Positions 45,452 to 57,269 of a stretch of 64,000 bases of DNA are shown here, one piece after another (position 1 is the stretch's first letter; each line of letters begins with the position of its first letter). The notes beneath the pieces were generated by a model. The model saw only the letters and a list, made by a program, of their open reading frames with translations, did no database searches and was not told the origin of the DNA. Source of the DNA: Neofusicoccum parvum (Eukaryota > Ascomycota > Dothideomycetes > Botryosphaeriales > Botryosphaeriaceae); assembly GCA_020912385.1 (NCBI GenBank), contig CP087216.1:620001-684000 (forward strand). Reading direction: 5' to 3'. Position numbers and translations under genes: made by a program.

Positions 45452-47169
45452 ATGGATCGGCCCAAAGGCGCTCCGTCGTTCAGCTTCCGCTTTGATATGC
45501 AGCCCCCGCAGCCCGTCTTAAGTACCAGCGGCACAACGAGGGAAATTGGCAGCGATGGAAAGATCTGTATGTCATGTGCTTGTGCGATCTGCAGACTTGA
45601 CCAAAGACACTGTTAACATCCGCAGGCAACGGTCCACCCTCTTTCCTGCAGCCCATGTCTCTCCCACCGCGCCCTGCGGACGTGACGGCGCCTTCCAACG
45701 CTATGCCACAGATGGAGAGTGGACAAAAGAACCAGGTTAGTAATTTACCTTCTTTCAAGAGTGCTGATCTCTGTGGTGGGCGCTCTCGCAATCAGTGGGT
45801 GTCGTCGAATTCCGAAATCTTCCAATTATTTCCAACTTCTGCGCCGCAAAATAGCCCCACGCCTACCGCGACTCCAGAATGGACGTTACTGAGCTTACTA
45901 TAGCATATTTCTATACCCTCCAGGGACCTACAGACACCTGGTCCAGCGTCAGCACGCCCAAAGCTTCGGCCGACTACACGCCGCCGTGTCTTGAGCGCCA
46001 AGATCGACAAAGTTCCAAGCCCTGCCACCCACACACTCTCTGACTCGCAAGTTGGACAATCTGGCCCATTATTCCTTGACTACGATGATCCTAAGACACC
46101 CGCACCGTCGTTCGAAGAGAGCTCCTTTGTCCAGAAGGAGACAAGTACCGACAGTTACAAGACGCAGAGCAGCAGACAGCACAACCCGTGCCCTGCTAGT
46201 AGTGAAAACAACAACAACGCTCGCCGTGCACGAGGAAGTAGAGGTGGACGGGGACGTAAACGTGGCGAACAGAGCGAGCTCTATGATTCCTACCGTCCCA
46301 CGAGTGTCACCGGAAAGAGGGCCAGAGCAGATCATTATTCCCCCACCCGTCACAGGCGCAAGAGTCGGAGTCCCTCTCGTAAGAGGTCTCGGTACTGCAG
46401 TACTCAGCACGACCCGGCCACGCGCCCTCACGAGGGCCGTTCTGAGAATGACGTAGTACGCAACAATGTCCACGCTTTGCCAGAAAAGCCTCCTCCTGTC
46501 AACGCGAGTCTGTCCGTAAAGGAGCCGGCAATGAATATGACACCTTCACTGACACCTGTTCTGGATGTTCAACCGCCGGCACAGATGATTCAGAATTCTG
46601 ACACCGAGAGGAGGACGCCGCCGTGGAAGGTTATCAAATCACAGAGCACCACCACTGAGAGACTCAAACCAAAAGTATGCAAGAAGCTCTCTGTGGCTGA
46701 CATGGTTCCGGGCAAGATTGTGTATCTCAAGAAGGACGATAGATACTCTTGGACTGCACATCCGGTTCTCATTGTGGGCTGGATCAGAGACGACAGGCAC
46801 ATTCCTGTGATGGGAATTACCAGCTGGAATGGTCTCTCCGACATCCGCGAGAAGTGGGGAGAGGGAGTCAGAGAGTCATGGAAGGCTCAGGCGTTTCGCA
46901 GCAGGTACATGCTCATCAAGCATGGGGACGATGCTGCTCACGACGGCATGCCGATTATCAATCTCAAAGACAACAGGGAGATGGTGCAAAAGTCATACCT
47001 AGACCTCCACCACATCCGCGCCGTCAAGGTCAACCGCATGGAGAAATTCATGCCCGGATGGAACCCTTGCGAGGCTGAATTGGCAGACCCCCTTCGCACC
47101 CTCGACACCATCATGGAAAGGAGGTACGCGTATCTCCTTGGTGGACAACACGTCTACAGTCACTTTTGA
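45452..47169 (+). CDS. Array gene 3: paralogue with Arg/Gly- and Arg/Ser-rich linker
   Basis: Exons 45452-45566, 45626-45735 and 45934-47169 (introns 59 and 198 nt) join in phase to 486 residues. The N-terminal ~320 residues are disordered. They include a GRRGR/RGG-like basic run (ARGSRGGRGRKRG) and an Arg/Ser run (RHRRKSRSPSRKRSRY), typical of RNA-binding or nuclear proteins. The array domain starts near 334 with PGKIVYLKKDD, then AHPVLIVGWIRDDRHIPVMGITSW, RYMLIKHGDD, and QKSYLDLHHIRAVKV. It is most like array gene 1. Intron 2 is unusually long, so an extra small exon cannot be excluded. Confidence 0.75.
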
Positions 47170-50028
47170 GTACCTATATCGTTGGTCATTCAGCCCTACC
47201 CGGTTCCCAGCCCATTGGATCCATGGTCTCAGCAGTTTTCTCATCGGCTTGAGTCTTCGAGACTCAACGGTCTTTCACAATACACATTCTCTTTTTGGTA
47301 GCTTTCCCCCACCAGCAGCTCCCTTTGTTCTATTTCAAGGCTTATGGTGGAACCCTTTGTATTGATATCAAAGCTCTTGGCGGCTCAGTCGCAGTCTTGG
47401 CGTGGTTTGAAGACAAGTTTGTGGACTGTTCGGCCAGCACAAGGCAAATGGTGGTATTAAACCTCCTGCATTGACAGAATAACATTTTTCATGAATACCC
47501 CGGTTCCTTGCATGTGCCAGTAGGAATTTGAAGCATTTATCCGGGCGGATTCGTACATCTTGCAACCTGACCTATACGCCAGTTACAATGCTTCGGCTCC
47601 CTACGCAATGGTTCTATTTAGCAAGGCACGGCGCACCACTCATCAGTTGCCGTCCCGCATTGAAGTGCGATGATCTTTGGCGTCAGCGTAAAACATCCCG
47701 CCTGAGGCTATATTGTTGGTCCCTAAGAGTTACGAACTGTGTTTTGGCGCCTCTAAGGAGTTGGTCAAGCAGTTATATTACCGTAGCGCTGCCACAATAC
47801 CTCGGTTTCCGCAACGCGAGTACTCTGGCGGGAGCAAATATGCTCCTGCGACGGGATCTCGCATCGCAGCGCGTCCCCTATCTAGCTGTGGTCCCCTGTT
47901 CCCGTGTTCCACGGTCCCCCTGCGTCGCGCTCGCGACCGAAAGGGGAAATTTTCAAGCAGCCAATCAGAACCTCCGCGCGCCGCAAACGCCCGGAGAAAT
48001 GCGAACCCAACATATAGCACGTCACGTCCACCATCACGATTGGGAAGATTGCCGATTTGGTTAATTTGAGCGTTTTGCGCAGGGGCCTCCTACGGTTGGA
48101 CATAAAGGACGGGTTGAGCATAAGTGCGTGACTGCTTATGTTGGCTTTATCCGGACTCAACGAGGGAATCAACCCTACGCTTTGGGCTGCTCGCCTTTAC
48201 GTTCAGATCACACCTCAGCCGCCCGATTAGCCACGGTAGGTGAGTGGTTTTGCACTAGGGATTCCGCGGACATTTCATGGTTTGTGGTGCTAGATCGACA
48301 GAAGCAATCAATCTGAGAGGCCCTGTGAGATGGCCATGAGACAGAGCACCTTTGATTTGGTGGCGCACCGCTATGACAATCATCTATGAAAACAAAGCCA
48401 GCGACACTTTATATATATAGCACAGTGGAATGTCTTTTCTTTATTGGAATATGTGAGCAATCCTACCTTAGTCCTTGTGCATGAATCGTTCCCGCTGCGT
48501 GCTACATGGCGGCGGAGGTGAGCCAGTTGGGACAAGAGCCAGGCATTTCGCAGAGCGCAGCTCTAAGGATGTCTCACCTCTACTCACAGTACCAATTTCC
48601 CACGAGGACGTACCGATGGATATTGCCTCGCTGAATCCTGGAAACACGCAACTTTCTCCTCTTGAATTGCCCGATACCTCTTCAATCTGCATTTTCTTTT
48701 GATCATACTAGCTTCACTAGCATAGCTATGGTTATGGTGCCTATGTTATTCCCCTAGGGCGGTCCCGAATCCGATGGCCTATGACTTTTTTCACCAGCCT
48801 GACCAAATCTAGTACGCATATCACACGGCAAGTTCAATCAGCAATGCGTGTCATCAAATGCTACCATCGGCCTTCATCTGGTCTAACTACCTCTACTCAT
48901 ATTGAAGAGTCTGCCGATTCCGGTGATGCCAGGGTTGGAGCCGCGCGGCCCATCAGCCCCGCCGCTATGCGTGCTCTACCAGCCGACTTCCCGAACCCTC
49001 GCTACACAGCAGCCGACGCGCATCCCCTACCAGACGCGGACAATCTCCCCGCATCCTAGGCGAAGTGGGTGCTCTCTCTAGGAGATCTCGGGCCCGGGCT
49101 CGTCGTATGTTTGAAGGAGAGACGCGGAGAGGGGTTGCGCGAGCGCGCGGCACTCGTTCACGACTAGGACCTTGTTTCGACTTTGGTGGATCTCATTACT
49201 ATGCCGAAACAATGCAATTGTTCTCCAAAACAAAGACGCATGTTTTGTGGAAAAAAGAAAAAGACACGGCTTTGTCGCGAAGCCAAGCCAGGACGCCGAA
49301 CAGCGCGCCCATGGGAGAAGCTGTACCCGTCCTATACACAGGCATGGCAATCGAGAATAGCAGAGACTTCCAGGGTGTAACCGTCAAGCGAATGAGTATC
49401 AACGTATACCTATTCAAAGAAAAGCAGTATATATGGTTCTGATCATCATTCTCAAATTTTTAGAAGTGGGAGTCCTTAAAAATTTGCATCACTTCCCTTC
49501 GCGAGCACGTTTTCCAGCTGTCTCCGCTTGTGCTCGAGATGCAACCAGCAGCTACCCCGATGATACGTCTCGAGATTGGCAGATTAGCAGCGCATGGTGC
49601 CGCAAATGGAATACGGAGCGCATCTCGAGGTCCACCGTGTTGCTGCACGCGGAACTGGGACAGTCGCGACTGAAGGGCTGGGGATCGAGGTCGCGAAGTG
49701 GGTCTTTCCATCACCATTACACTCACCACAGAAGCTTCCGGGCACCTGATAGGACTTAGCGACTATCTTTCAAGCAGGCTGGGCATGGAACTCCCAGCAA
49801 GAGGGCTTGTTCTTCGTCCGCCATTCTTCCCGCAGCAAATTCCCAACCACTTCTATCTGCCCACTCCAAGATCTTCATCCACCCACTCTTCATCCACAAT
49901 CGCACTACCATCGAGCCCTCCCGTCCTTGTATAATCTGCCATAGTCTCGAAGCCAATCAAGGCGACCTTCCCAATCCTCGAATCAACACACTAACACGGT
50001 ATTATCCTCGGATATTCGTAGTCTGTAG
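47170..50028. other. Long intergenic; unresolved first exon of array gene 4
   Basis: About 2.8 kb. No frame between 47.2 and 49.7 kb resembles the array domain or any family I know. From 49762 the reading frame of array gene 4 is open but has no ATG, so its first exon should lie between roughly 49.1 and 49.9 kb (an ATG at 49785 is a candidate, but no phase-matching strong donor follows). Confidence 0.35.
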
Positions 50029-50914
50029 ATTTGCGGTCACTGACGGGAATGACCAAACAGCGAATATCAACACGCCTTCCTTCCCACCTAGCCAATTCTA
50101 TGGCTACCAAGACTCCGTACCAGCCTCTTCCTCGATCAACAGCAATCCCGACGCTAGTAATCCTGGGCCCTCTCACACCTGTAATGCGAGCACCAATGTC
50201 GGCTGCGTCACCGGAGAGATTACTCGCTGGTATGCTCTTAGCGGCGGCTTTCAGTACTTCTATGACCCTGCTACCGACAAGCAGGTTCAGATGTATTGCA
50301 GAATATGCATGAGCCATGCCAACCCTGAATACTTTGGATACTGCTACAACGGCTTCTGCGGCTGGCGTGACGAGACACACATTGATGTGATCAGCACCAC
50401 CGGCTTCGGGCAGCATAGAGACATCTGGCACAAATTCGAGACAATCAACAAGCCCCAGGTCAAGGACCGCCACATGCGCCAGTACTTGCTAATTGCCGAT
50501 CGTCGACGCGTGCGGAGACACTGTAACCTTCCCGTACTCAGGCTACAGGGTAACATGCAGCTTCCAAAGACGAGCTATGCCAGCTTCGACGTTGAGAGGG
50601 TGTGCTCGATCGAGCAGGTTCTTAGGTTTGCGGACGCACCTAACTCAGACAACACCTATGTTGTCGATACCCAGAGCATGGGGCACCTGGAGCACTACGT
50701 TGAGAAGCGCCACCATATCATGCAGGAGAACTTGGTCGAGGAAAACGAGAAGAAAGCGCAAAAGAAGGCGGAAACACAGCAGAGGAAGCTGGACCTTGGA
50801 GCAATTGCAAGGCAGGCTGCAATTGCGGCTTCTCACTTCTATCCCCACAAAGTAGCCCTTGCTGCTGACGATGAGGTGGTTAGCAATGATGCGAGGCCAA
50901 ATAATACAGTGTAG
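50029..50914 (+). CDS. Array gene 4: Cys-rich variant, 5' end unresolved
   Basis: The frame is open to the stop at 50914; the left boundary given is a plausible acceptor (CTGTAG after a CTAAC branch site). After a Ser/Asn/Pro-rich lead comes MYCRICMSHANP, GYCYNGFCGWRDE, then array-domain strands HIDVISTTGFGQHRDIW, RQYLLIADRR, LPVLRLQGNMQLPKTSYASF and NTYVVDTQSMGHLEHYVEKRHHIM. The usual G-x-IVY and HPA-II strands are replaced by the Cys/His-rich segment, a possible zinc site. The C-terminus is a charged helix. It is closest to array gene 5. Without exon 1 the first in-frame Met is at 50291. Confidence 0.6.
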
Positions 50915-51768
50915 GATGGAAAAGCCGTCTAGAAATGGCACGGGCGATATATTACATTGGATGAAGTATTCAGTGGATAGCTTTCAGAGGTCGTTTTGGC
51001 AAGATCAGATACACTATCAGGGTGGAGTTTGTTCTGTATTTGTGCCTTTTCATGAATCTTTACCTTTCAGGCAATTTTCTACTCTCCACAGAGTCTGGAG
51101 AAATGGGGAGATTCTGCACAAGCCTTGGCAGTTTTTCATGGCCCGGCACTGATTCAGAAGGGTCTCTGAACCTCTGTCACAACCTTCTAACTTCTGTGAC
51201 CGTCTGAGTTCCACAAGGTCCCGCGCTTCAACTTCACGACCCTGTGAGCTCTTCAAAGCCATACGGGTGTACATGTTCTGGTTGCGACCGTAAAGGTCAC
51301 ATTCGAGTGAACCTCAAATCCACTCACATTCCGCCCTTATCACCATGAACACGTCATCTTAGGAAACGCGTGAACACAGTGTAGGCGAGCTTAACACAAC
51401 ACTCCCTCCGCATCCCCCTCGAGATAGTATATCTTCGTTGCATTATCGACCGCTGCTGACTCCAAACAACCCAACACTCTCGACATCCGTCCACGAAGCT
51501 TAGCATTAGCAACGGAACCTCTCGCAAGCTTTCTACTCCTGTGTACACTCTCTCCCTCCACCAGGCGTATCAGTACCGCATCGTGTCGTATTCAAAATGC
51601 AGAACAACGGTAGAATCTCGTTGATCTCGTAGCGCCGCAATTTGCTGACAGTGCTGGCTAGAGCAAACCACAAACTCATATGCTCCGCGTCGCTCTTCGC
51701 ACGTAGCTGACAGAAAACCTGCATTTCCTCCTCGCCCTGCGCCCGCAACCACATCGTTTTCTCGTGGC
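50915..51768. other. Intergenic, promoter of array gene 5
   Basis: About 850 bp. An AGTATATC sequence near 51427 is a possible TATA element ~340 bp upstream of the start. Antisense frames at 51.5-51.8 kb have no support. Confidence 0.35.
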
Positions 51769-53157
51769 ATGTCGAGCTTTCAAAACGAGCCCCACAGCAA
51801 CGCGCCGAGTACCGACATCATCTCACCACCTCAAGCACACCACAACAGCAATGGTGAAGCTTCTGGATACTTTGGCAGTGATGGTGCTTGGTACCCTTAC
51901 CCTCAAAGGAACTTCGACAATTATACAACTCCCAGCATTCCCGGTCATACCACACAGCAACAGGCGCCGTATTGGCGCACTTGCTATCATCACACGGCGA
52001 ACCCGAATGCCAGCGGTGCATGCTACGGTGGTGTCTGTGGTCCTTCCAGCAGCTATTTCCCACTTGGACACGGCAATATGGTTACCCAGCAGGCTTTTGG
52101 TGGTTATCAGAGCCAGAGCAATTTTGGCCTTGTGTATGGTGATGCACAGTTTGGCATTACCAATCCCTCCTTCCGCATGAGCCAGCCAGCCAACAGCCAC
52201 CAGATGTATTCTGGGCCTCCTAACATAGGTGGTCAAGCTGCATATAATCCCTACTACCACCAGGCCGTTCCAAATCATCATCAACAGGCTCTGATCCAGG
52301 TCTCGCAGCAACACATTTCCGGTTCTTCTCTCGTGACCGGCCCCTCACTCGCAAACGGCAGACTTCCCTCTCCACCGAAGATGCTTCAAAATAATCCTAG
52401 TGCCAGTACTCGAGCATCCGGAGCTCCTCTTGAAGAGCCCGAGTCTGATCGCCGCAAGGACGAGCGGGCAATCCAGCGATCCCACCTACCCTGGCACCAC
52501 AAGACGATTCCAAAGCCACGCTGGAACAAGCAAAACCCCAAGAGGTGCTGGAAAAAGTTCAGACTCTCCATGTCGGACTTGAAGGTTGGAATGATTGTCT
52601 ATGTCATTCCCAACGGCGAGTGGTCAGGCGATCGGCCCGCCATAGTCCTCAGCCTGGAGGACGACAAGATTTGCCTTCTCTGTTGCACTTCCTTCTCCGA
52701 GCGCGACATCTGGAGGAAGTACGCGCACTTCTCGGACGCATGGGTTGCCGAAGAGCACAAAAGCCAGTATGTGCTCATTGCAGACGGCGGCAGGACGAGG
52801 CCTCACAACTTCCTTCCGGTCGTTGGTTTGCAGCAGCGGATGGAGCTTCCGAAGACGACGTATGTGGACTTCTATATGAAGTACGAGTGCGGCATCGATG
52901 ATATCATCCGGTTTGGAGATAGCCAAAGATCCGCAGTTAACATATACGTTGTCGACCAGCCCAGCATGGCAGCCATCGAATGGTACCTCCAGGTCCGTCA
53001 CGACCTCATGACCCAGACGGAGCAGTGTGAGGCGAGGAAGACGCATTACAGGGAGGTAGTCGGGCCGGATGCTGCTAGAGCCGCAGCAGCGAGGGGCACC
53101 CGGATGGCGTCTCAGGCGGGAGGTGAAGATTTTGGGCCTGATGTCAATGGCCAATGA
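51769..53157 (+). CDS. Array gene 5: paralogue with Tyr/Gln/Gly-rich N-terminus
   Basis: Single uninterrupted frame of 462 residues starting MSSFQNEPHSN. Residues 1-250 are low-complexity, rich in Tyr, Gln, Asn, Gly, Ser and Pro. Within them, at 68-92, YWRTCYHHTANP and GACYGGVCG form a Cys/His motif like that in array gene 4. The array domain begins at ~273 with VGMIVYVIPNGEW. It continues with DRPAIVLSLEDD, CTSFSERDIWRKY, QYVLIADGGRTRPH, LPKTTYVDFYMKYE and NIYVVDQPSMAAIEWYLQVRHDLM. No intron, unlike genes 3 and 7-10. Intact and probably expressed. Confidence 0.78.
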   Translation: MSSFQNEPHSNAPSTDIISPPQAHHNSNGEASGYFGSDGAWYPYPQRNFDNYTTPSIPGHTTQQQAPYWRTCYHHTANPNASGACYGGVCGPSSSYFPLGHGNMVTQQAFGGYQSQSNFGLVYGDAQFGITNPSFRMSQPANSHQMYSGPPNIGGQAAYNPYYHQAVPNHHQQALIQVSQQHISGSSLVTGPSLANGRLPSPPKMLQNNPSASTRASGAPLEEPESDRRKDERAIQRSHLPWHHKTIPKPRWNKQNPKRCWKKFRLSMSDLKVGMIVYVIPNGEWSGDRPAIVLSLEDDKICLLCCTSFSERDIWRKYAHFSDAWVAEEHKSQYVLIADGGRTRPHNFLPVVGLQQRMELPKTTYVDFYMKYECGIDDIIRFGDSQRSAVNIYVVDQPSMAAIEWYLQVRHDLMTQTEQCEARKTHYREVVGPDAARAAAARGTRMASQAGGEDFGPDVNGQ

Positions 53158-53638
53158 GGAGGCACCCCTCAGGAATACAGCACCAGGATCTTTTGGTTTA
53201 TGACTTTCTGTTCGCAACCGCATTCTCGTTTCTTTTTTCATGTTGGTGAAGTTCTTTAGTTTGGGTCCACTTTTGAGATCCGAACCCTCTGAAATACACT
53301 GTATTCGTTACAAGAAAGCCTCGATACTGCGATACTCGCCTTAACCATCATGCGAAGCGACTTTGAAAGCATGGTCGGGGCTCCATTGGAATCAGCTTTA
53401 ACACCTCAACGGCCCTGTTTCACCGTGTTAGAGGCTCCTGTATATTGACAGACACATTGTTTAACATCAAGGCGCAGTAGTCCTCTATATACTGGACCTC
53501 GCGCTCCGCCGCAGTCCACAGTACAATCCACTCTCACGAACATCCATCTACGTCGAACACCATCGGCTGCATACTCTCGCGCCTGAAGAACTCTTCAACA
53601 GCATTCCTCTTTAGGAATAACCCATTCCCTAAATTGAT
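53158..53638. other. Intergenic, promoter of array gene 6
   Basis: 480 bp with a CTCTATATACT sequence at about 53481, some 155 bp upstream of the next ATG, as a possible TATA element. Confidence 0.35.
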
Positions 53639-55039
53639 ATGTCCTACAACGATAAGGATGCATCGACGAACCCGCGTCGAGTTTCGCTGACGGCGAAAGA
53701 AGATGCCAACATGTTGGTCCCTGAGGAAGAAGATGACTTGTATAACGATAATTCTTCCTTTATCTCTGAGATGCTCCCCATCTTGAACAGAAATACGCAA
53801 AGGGCCAGTCGCGCTGCGAACTCTTCGACATCCCACCCTGGCCAGTCCACTCACACCACAGATGGTCCCTCAAACTTCTTTGGCAGCATTTACAACAGCA
53901 ACGCGTTCAAACAGCAGCAGGGCCTGGATCCGCCAGGCCCTCTGAATCCTTTCCCGTTGTCCATTCCCTCTCAGACCATACCCTCTCTGGAGCTGCACCA
54001 CGTTCTCGCTGATAGGGAGTTTGCGTCTGGTCCCCAGCCCATTATCTCGCAGGCGATGTACGATGCCACGACCTTCTCTGACAGCAGCTCGGCCGACAAC
54101 CTGGGCTACATCAGCGGACAGAGCCCCTTCGACGGACAAGCCTCCTCCAGCTTCAACAACTATCCACCCTTAAACAACGGAAGTGCCTACTTCACCGGCT
54201 ATGGCACGACCCCCGGTTCCCCACAGGCCTTCAACCCATACAATACCCAGTTTCCTCGTGACCAGCGGAACCGCGGTGGGAGGTTCAAGACCAACCCCGA
54301 GGAAGCGTGGATCGCGCACGAGCGCCGGCAGTCGCAGCAGTTCCGGCTCGACGTATCGGAACTGGAGGTGGGCCTCATCGTCTACAACTCCCCCGACGAT
54401 TCGTGGGCTGGCGGAAACAGTGTAATCATCCTTGGATGGGAAGATCTGGACCACGTGAACTTCCTCGAGACGACGACCTTCACCAACCGCCGCATCACCC
54501 AGGTCTTCCCCGACGAGAATGACGAGCGCAGGCAGGATTTCCTCCTTATCACGGACAGCAGGATGGCTCCTCATTCGGGCTTGCCAACCGTCGATTTAGA
54601 GGGCGGCAGGTCCATGCCAAGGGTGTCGTACATCAAGTTCAGAGTCAAGAGGACAGGGAAGTTTTCGAATTTTCGGAGGTTTGCCGACAGAAGGTCGTTG
54701 GACAATCGTTATGTTGTCACCAGGGATGGGATGGATATCGTGCGTGACTACCTGGTCAAGCGCGAGGGGCATATGAAGGAGTACGCGGCGATAGAGAAGC
54801 AGGAGCAGGAAGAGAAGATGGCCAAAGCGGCAGAGTCTGCCAAGGCTCTGGAGGAGCAGCAGAGGGTTGCGGAGGCGGCAGAGAAGGCGGAGGCAGAGTG
54901 GTTGGCTGCAGAGGAGGAGTCCAGAAGAGTTGCTGAGGAGGAAAAAAAGGCCATGGAGGAGACGAAGAAGAGGAAGGCGGAGGAGATGAAGAGGGCTGTG
55001 CTAGAACAGATAGCATTGATGAAGGGGGATCGGGCCTAG
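53639..55039 (+). CDS. Array gene 6: paralogue with C-terminal coiled coil
   Basis: Single exon, 466 residues, starting MSYNDKDASTN. The first ~230 residues are Ser/Asn/Pro/Phe-rich and disordered. The array domain starts near 244 with VGLIVYNSPDDSW, then NSVIILGWEDLDHVNFLETTTF, DFLLITDSRMAPH, MPRVSYIKFRVKR and NRYVVTRDGMDIVRDYLVKREGHM. The His-Pro of the second strand is replaced by Asn-Ser. From ~385 to the end runs a Glu/Ala/Lys heptad-like helix, a strong coiled coil absent from the other copies except for a shorter version in gene 4. Suggests self-association. Confidence 0.78.
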   Translation: MSYNDKDASTNPRRVSLTAKEDANMLVPEEEDDLYNDNSSFISEMLPILNRNTQRASRAANSSTSHPGQSTHTTDGPSNFFGSIYNSNAFKQQQGLDPPGPLNPFPLSIPSQTIPSLELHHVLADREFASGPQPIISQAMYDATTFSDSSSADNLGYISGQSPFDGQASSSFNNYPPLNNGSAYFTGYGTTPGSPQAFNPYNTQFPRDQRNRGGRFKTNPEEAWIAHERRQSQQFRLDVSELEVGLIVYNSPDDSWAGGNSVIILGWEDLDHVNFLETTTFTNRRITQVFPDENDERRQDFLLITDSRMAPHSGLPTVDLEGGRSMPRVSYIKFRVKRTGKFSNFRRFADRRSLDNRYVVTRDGMDIVRDYLVKREGHMKEYAAIEKQEQEEKMAKAAESAKALEEQQRVAEAAEKAEAEWLAAEEESRRVAEEEKKAMEETKKRKAEEMKRAVLEQIALMKGDRA

Positions 55040-56127
55040 CTACACCGAACGAGAAGTCTCAGCTGATTGTTGGATTGGACACGCTGTAGATACACCCGAA
55101 TAGCACTATTCAAAAACTGTTCCGCTCGTCTTAAGCTTGCACTATGACGAATCGTAGAAGTACCCAATCATTTCATCTGTATTGAAGAATTCGTCGTTGC
55201 TAGCATAGGGTCAAGTTTTTTTTTGGTCAGCGGTATTGACGATGTTTATCAAGTTGAAAAGCAAAAACCTTATGAACCAGTACTATTGTCGCAATTTTTT
55301 TAAGGAGGTCTATAATAGGTGTTAGAACTGATCCATTTTTAGTCGGATTAAAGCATACTGCTAAGGATCAAGTGTAAACAATGCGGTCAGCGTCATTAAA
55401 GAACATATCCATTGCTCGTGCATTTTTCATTCCCCTTTTCACTGAAACAATGCGTTGAAGATCAATAAATTTTTTCAGGACCAAGTAAGACCTAAAGTTT
55501 ACCCACAGTGGTCCCTACCAAGTTCTACGAAACGTCATCATACAAGGAGAACCTCTACAAACCACTTGCCAAAGGAGGTCAGGCACAGCTGCTATTCTGG
55601 CTCATTTGATGATAGTACTATTTCCCAAATTTGACGGACTTCCCACCATGTTTTCCTCCCACGAGCTCTCTATAATCGGGCAAGTTTCCTTTGCCCACAA
55701 TCATCACGGATCAGTGTTTTCTGCTCCACGGGCCATATACCGTGTTCCTTTATTGTCTTTCTCTCCATACGCTTCTTCCACTGGAACTCCAATAGATACA
55801 TATATTGCGATCCAGTGGCTCTTTTAGTGCACGACTATGCGTGGTGGGGAAGCAGCGCCCGGCGGGAGAGTGATCGCTGGGTGACCCAGCGCGCAAGTTG
55901 TCACAGCGCCGAACCTGGAATCCGTAGCCTCACGGAAATATAAAAATATGGATTCCGACCTGCGCAATGATATGAATACGCCCGACGCGTCCACGACGGC
56001 GGTCGGCGACCTTCTCTTGGTCCATTCTTCCATCTTCACTGCGCTCTTCTCCTAACCACCACACTGCTCGATAGTTTGTGCCAAAACCACCACCATCCCC
56101 AAGAAAATTCAGAATAACCAGCACATA
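55040..56127. other. Intergenic, AT-richer
   Basis: About 1.1 kb with several A/T runs (for example near 55215 and 55295) and no credible frame. AATATAAAAATA at about 55937 could serve as a TATA element for array gene 7. Confidence 0.35.
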
Positions 56128-57269
56128 ATGTTCACAGAAGGTGCTATTCCACATCCACGCTTCAGTAAGCCCCTCGACACAATGTATACCCTTCACGGCT
56201 ACTCATCCACTCCGTTTCAGAACCCCACAGCTCTGGAGCTACGAGCAGACCGTCGATGTCGCTGCGTATACACCAGCATCTTCATGATCGATCCGGTCAC
56301 CCCGCACTGAACATGTATCTTACGGAAGTGCATCAGGATGCTCATTCTCCGGCCACCGGACAGCGTCCCCACTCTCCTGCATGCTGTTTTGAGCTTTGCC
56401 ACGGGAGCGGGATATACATTCAAAACCCTGCTCTTCCTGTATAGTCTTGTAAGCCCTGTATCATTTATGTATCAAATTTGCATTGCTGTCGACCTCAAGA
56501 TTCCCCGAATCCAGAGCCGTTGACGTGGATTTCGGCTGGGATCACACATAACCCTCCAGCAGCACACTCCAGGAACCTGGTCAAAGCCCGTCACTTCCAA
56601 AAGTCTCAGTCTGACACGACTGAGATGCAAGAAAAGCGACTCCAGCCGCAATCGCAGACAACGGTTCAGCTTCCCCGCCGCTCTAAATGTCTCGGGATTG
56701 ATGAGGTATACTGCGGAAAGGTCATCCACATCAAGCGCTGTGAGCTTCATGTCGGCAACCACCCCGCCATAGTACTTGCCGTCAACCGGCCTACGAAGCG
56801 CGTGAGAGTCTGGCAGGCCTCCTCCTTCCGGGAAGCGGGCGGTATCGATGGCAAGTACAATGGCAAGTATAGAAACAAGGAAGTCATGAAGCGAAACAAG
56901 AGCGGCTGGATCTTGGTTGATGATGGCGGTGACACTCGGCCCCACTACGACACCCCGAAGGTGCACCTCGTGGGCGGGCGGTTCGAGCGCACCACATTCA
57001 TCGATACTGGGAGGATCCATGAGCTCCATATTAGCTCCTTTGCTAAGGAGTCTTTCGGCGGTGCGCTTTGGGACGTCTACCTGCCCCATGACCAGATGGA
57101 GGTCCTCTGGAATCATGCAACATCCAGGGGCAGCAGACTGGTACCGAGCAACACGTATAGAGGTTTCGGTAAAGTAGACGGAGAGTGGGAGTATAATCTT
57201 TCTCACGACGACGATCTGGAGGGTTTAGGAGGCGATAGGGAAGCTGAGGAGAACGAAAAGTCCGAATGA
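56128..57269 (+). CDS. Array gene 7: paralogue, possibly interrupted by a stop
   Basis: Exon 1 56128-56164 and a strong 56-nt intron (GTAAGC ... TTTCAG) lead to exon 2 from 56221 and exon 3 56500-57269. With the good donor GTAAGC at 56449 and acceptor CTCAAG the phases fit (about 344 residues), but a TAG at 56442-56444 sits in frame. The alternative donor GTATAG at 56439 avoids the stop but needs a poor acceptor. The array domain starts near residue 160: CGKVIHIKRC, NHPAIVLAVNR, RVWQASSFREA, GWILVDDGGDTRPHYDTPKVHLVGG, RTTFIDTGRI. The tail is acidic. Closest to array gene 8. Confidence 0.62.

Noticed and set aside
50291..50914. Array gene 4 starting at the Met of MYCRIC
   Set aside because: The frame is open far upstream with array-like Ser/Asn/Pro-rich protein, so this Met is probably internal; a missing first exon is more likely.
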